Shown: positions 62,601 to 64,000 of the stretch, piece by piece
How positions within the stretch are numbered: position 1 is the first letter of the stretch
Layout of the letters: every line of letters starts with the position of its first letter
Assembly: GCA_905182995.1 (NCBI GenBank)
Contig: CAJJDP010000039.1
Coordinates: forward strand, 71,722 to 135,721
From: Paramecium octaurelia
Taxonomy: Eukaryota; Ciliophora; Oligohymenophorea; Peniculida; Parameciidae
DNA length: 64,000 nucleotides
Direction: 5' to 3'
Position numbers and translations under genes: made by a program
Notes under the pieces: model-generated
Databases searched by the model: none
Told to the model about the DNA's origin: nothing
What the model saw: only the letters and a program-made list of their open reading frames with translations

Positions 62601-64000
62601 AGTGTTAGTTTTATAGATCAACACTCTGTGAAGATTCCTCACAAACTTGTAGTGACAATAATACTGTAAATTTGAAATGTGTATATAAAGACAGTAAATG
62701 TTTTGATCATCCTCATACTTATTATAGTTGTGATTTCTTTGACAAAAGCAATTACTTATTTTGTTTGCAATACCCTGAATGTGCCTATTTTAATTAGAAA
62801 TGTTAAAAAGTGAATTAAATATCTGTCTATTATTAATGTAGTTCATTGTCATCACTACAGAATTGTGTCCTTTAAAATAAATAGTTAACTTGCTCCTGGT
62901 AATCAGGATAGTGTGTTGTTTTTAAAGGCACATCTTGTCCTTCTCTCAACGGGTTCTATTCATTTAATGTATGTCAGAAATTCCAAAATTGTACATATGG
63001 ATTCGCTAAGAGAGGATTAGGATTTTGTTATTCCGGCAACAATTTTGAGTCTCTAACATGTGAATAATTAAACTAAGACCTTTGTATAGAGGACTTAACT
63101 CATCTGAACTCTTCTCTTTAGTGCTATTGGGATTAATCATGCAAAAATGTCTAGAACAATCATATTACTTAATGTACAGATCTAAGTTCATTTAAATCCA
63201 GTTATGGAGCATGTAATTACTTTAATTAAGAATAATGTATGTATTCATTTATAGATTAAAAATGTAAATCAATTTCAGAATATATCTCCACTACTTGCTA
63301 AGGAACTACAGCTAAGTAATGTTCATCAATCCAGAATACTTGTTATTATGATGGATCCATTTGTTCAGCAGAAGGAGCCTAAAATTAATTAAATAAATAT
63401 GGATGTATTCAATAATCAGGAACTTGGAAGTTTGATTATTTTAAATGTACTCAGATAACTGATGAAGTTTAGAAGAGTTGCACTAATCTCTCTAAGGATG
63501 CCTGTTTAAGCAATCTAACTAAAGAAATTAGTTGCTAATGGAAGGATAACAACTGTTAGAGAGTTCTCTAGACACAAAACAAATAACTGACTTCTTGTGC
63601 AAATCTAAATTAAAGAGCATGCTAAAACGTTGGTTTATCCAATGTTTTTTGTGTTTGGAATGAGACAACTAAAAATTGTGATTCTCTGACCATCTCAAAT
63701 ACTGATTGCGTTGCCTAGAATCTTGCAGTAACTACATCCTTGAGTGTATGCAGTGGATAAACAAATAAGAATTGTGCTAAACATTATGATAATACAAAAT
63801 GCACTGAAATAAATGTACAACTTTCTAGTTGTAATCTTTACGGATTAAACCAAAAAGCTTGTATCTAATTTACAAGTGTGCCTTGTCAATGGAAATCAAT
63901 TAATGATGGAGGATATTGTGATGATGCAAATTTATATTCAGCATTTTGCAGGGATTTAATTAATAAATACGCTTGTCTTAATGTTTAAACTGTTGGATAG
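59629..64000 (+). CDS. Giant cysteine-rich repeat protein, surface-antigen type (3' end outside window)
   Basis: Starts about 59629 (uncertain), introns 59663-59684 and 59949-59975, then one open frame to the window edge, more than 1,400 residues. The main part is a run of about 20 cysteine-rich units, each with a short C-(Y/F/V/Q)-(W/F/Y)-x-C-type motif: CGWDQQYQRC, CYWDYSRRIC, CRWDSYEQIC, CFWDASSKQC, CGFINSKC, CYWNGSLC, CAYFNQKC, CSWQSGQC, CYYDGSIC, CQWKDNNC, CVWNETTKNC. Units are about 45-70 residues. Such Cys-periodic, Ser/Thr/Asn-rich giants resemble ciliate surface proteins. No signal peptide is obvious in the N-terminus I propose (hydrophobic SACFLIEGYLIIHNTLLW), which may mean that the start is wrong. 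Confidence 0.7.

Noticed and set aside
1-64000. tRNA, rRNA, CRISPR arrays, transposons or virus-derived elements
   Set aside because: No tRNA arm pattern, repeat array, terminal repeats, transposase or polymerase/capsid-like frame was recognised by eye on either strand.

Overview
The window reads as macronuclear DNA of a Paramecium-type ciliate. It is AT-rich and gene-dense. Long reading frames make sense only if TAA and TAG mean glutamine and TGA is the sole stop. Genes are broken by very short GT..AG introns: I place about 75, of 19-35 nt, most of 22-29 nt. For almost every gene below, the exon total after removing the listed introns is an exact multiple of three. Most of the frames that matter are invisible under the standard code.

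Layout: an androglobin-like protein cut by the left edge (+); a TIM50-like protein (+); a giant TRANK1-like superfamily 1 helicase (4121-12080, -); a coiled-coil protein (+); a p24/TMED cargo receptor (+); a double cyclic-nucleotide-binding-fold protein and a secreted GH25 lysozyme, back to back on the minus strand; a very large VPS13 lipid-transfer protein (17694-28634, -); a small coiled-coil protein (-); eIF2 gamma (+); a SIN1/AVO1-like protein (+); a basic coiled-coil protein and a Pro/Met/Gln-rich protein (-); a possible beta-barrel protein (-) sharing a 23-bp gap with a VAP-type MSP protein (+); a small protein with PP1-docking-like motifs (-); a LysM-TLDc protein (-); a small cysteine protein (-); a CIMIP2/FAM166-like ciliary protein (+); EMC8/9 (-); a C2H2 protein with a QALGGH finger (-); an AGC-type kinase (-); an SLC38/AAAP transporter (+); a second cNMP-fold protein (-); AATF/BFR2 (+); two coiled-coil proteins (+); an EF-hand protein (+); a basic small protein, a jacalin-like lectin and a small membrane protein (-); and a giant cysteine-rich surface-type protein running off the right edge (+).

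This is ordinary housekeeping and ciliate-biology content: membrane traffic (p24, VAP, VPS13, EMC), translation and ribosome assembly (eIF2 gamma, AATF), signalling (AGC kinase, SIN1-like, cNMP folds, EF-hand), cilia (androglobin, CIMIP2-like, coiled coils) and the cell surface. I see no operons, CRISPR arrays, rRNA or tRNA genes, and no recognisable transposon or virus copy. The points most worth checking are 13 introns that seem to end in AAG rather than TAG, the zero-length gap between lysozyme and its neighbour, an unresolved N-terminus at 12221-12502, the plant-like QALGGH finger, and the 23-bp bidirectional promoter. No undescribed multi-gene system could be supported.
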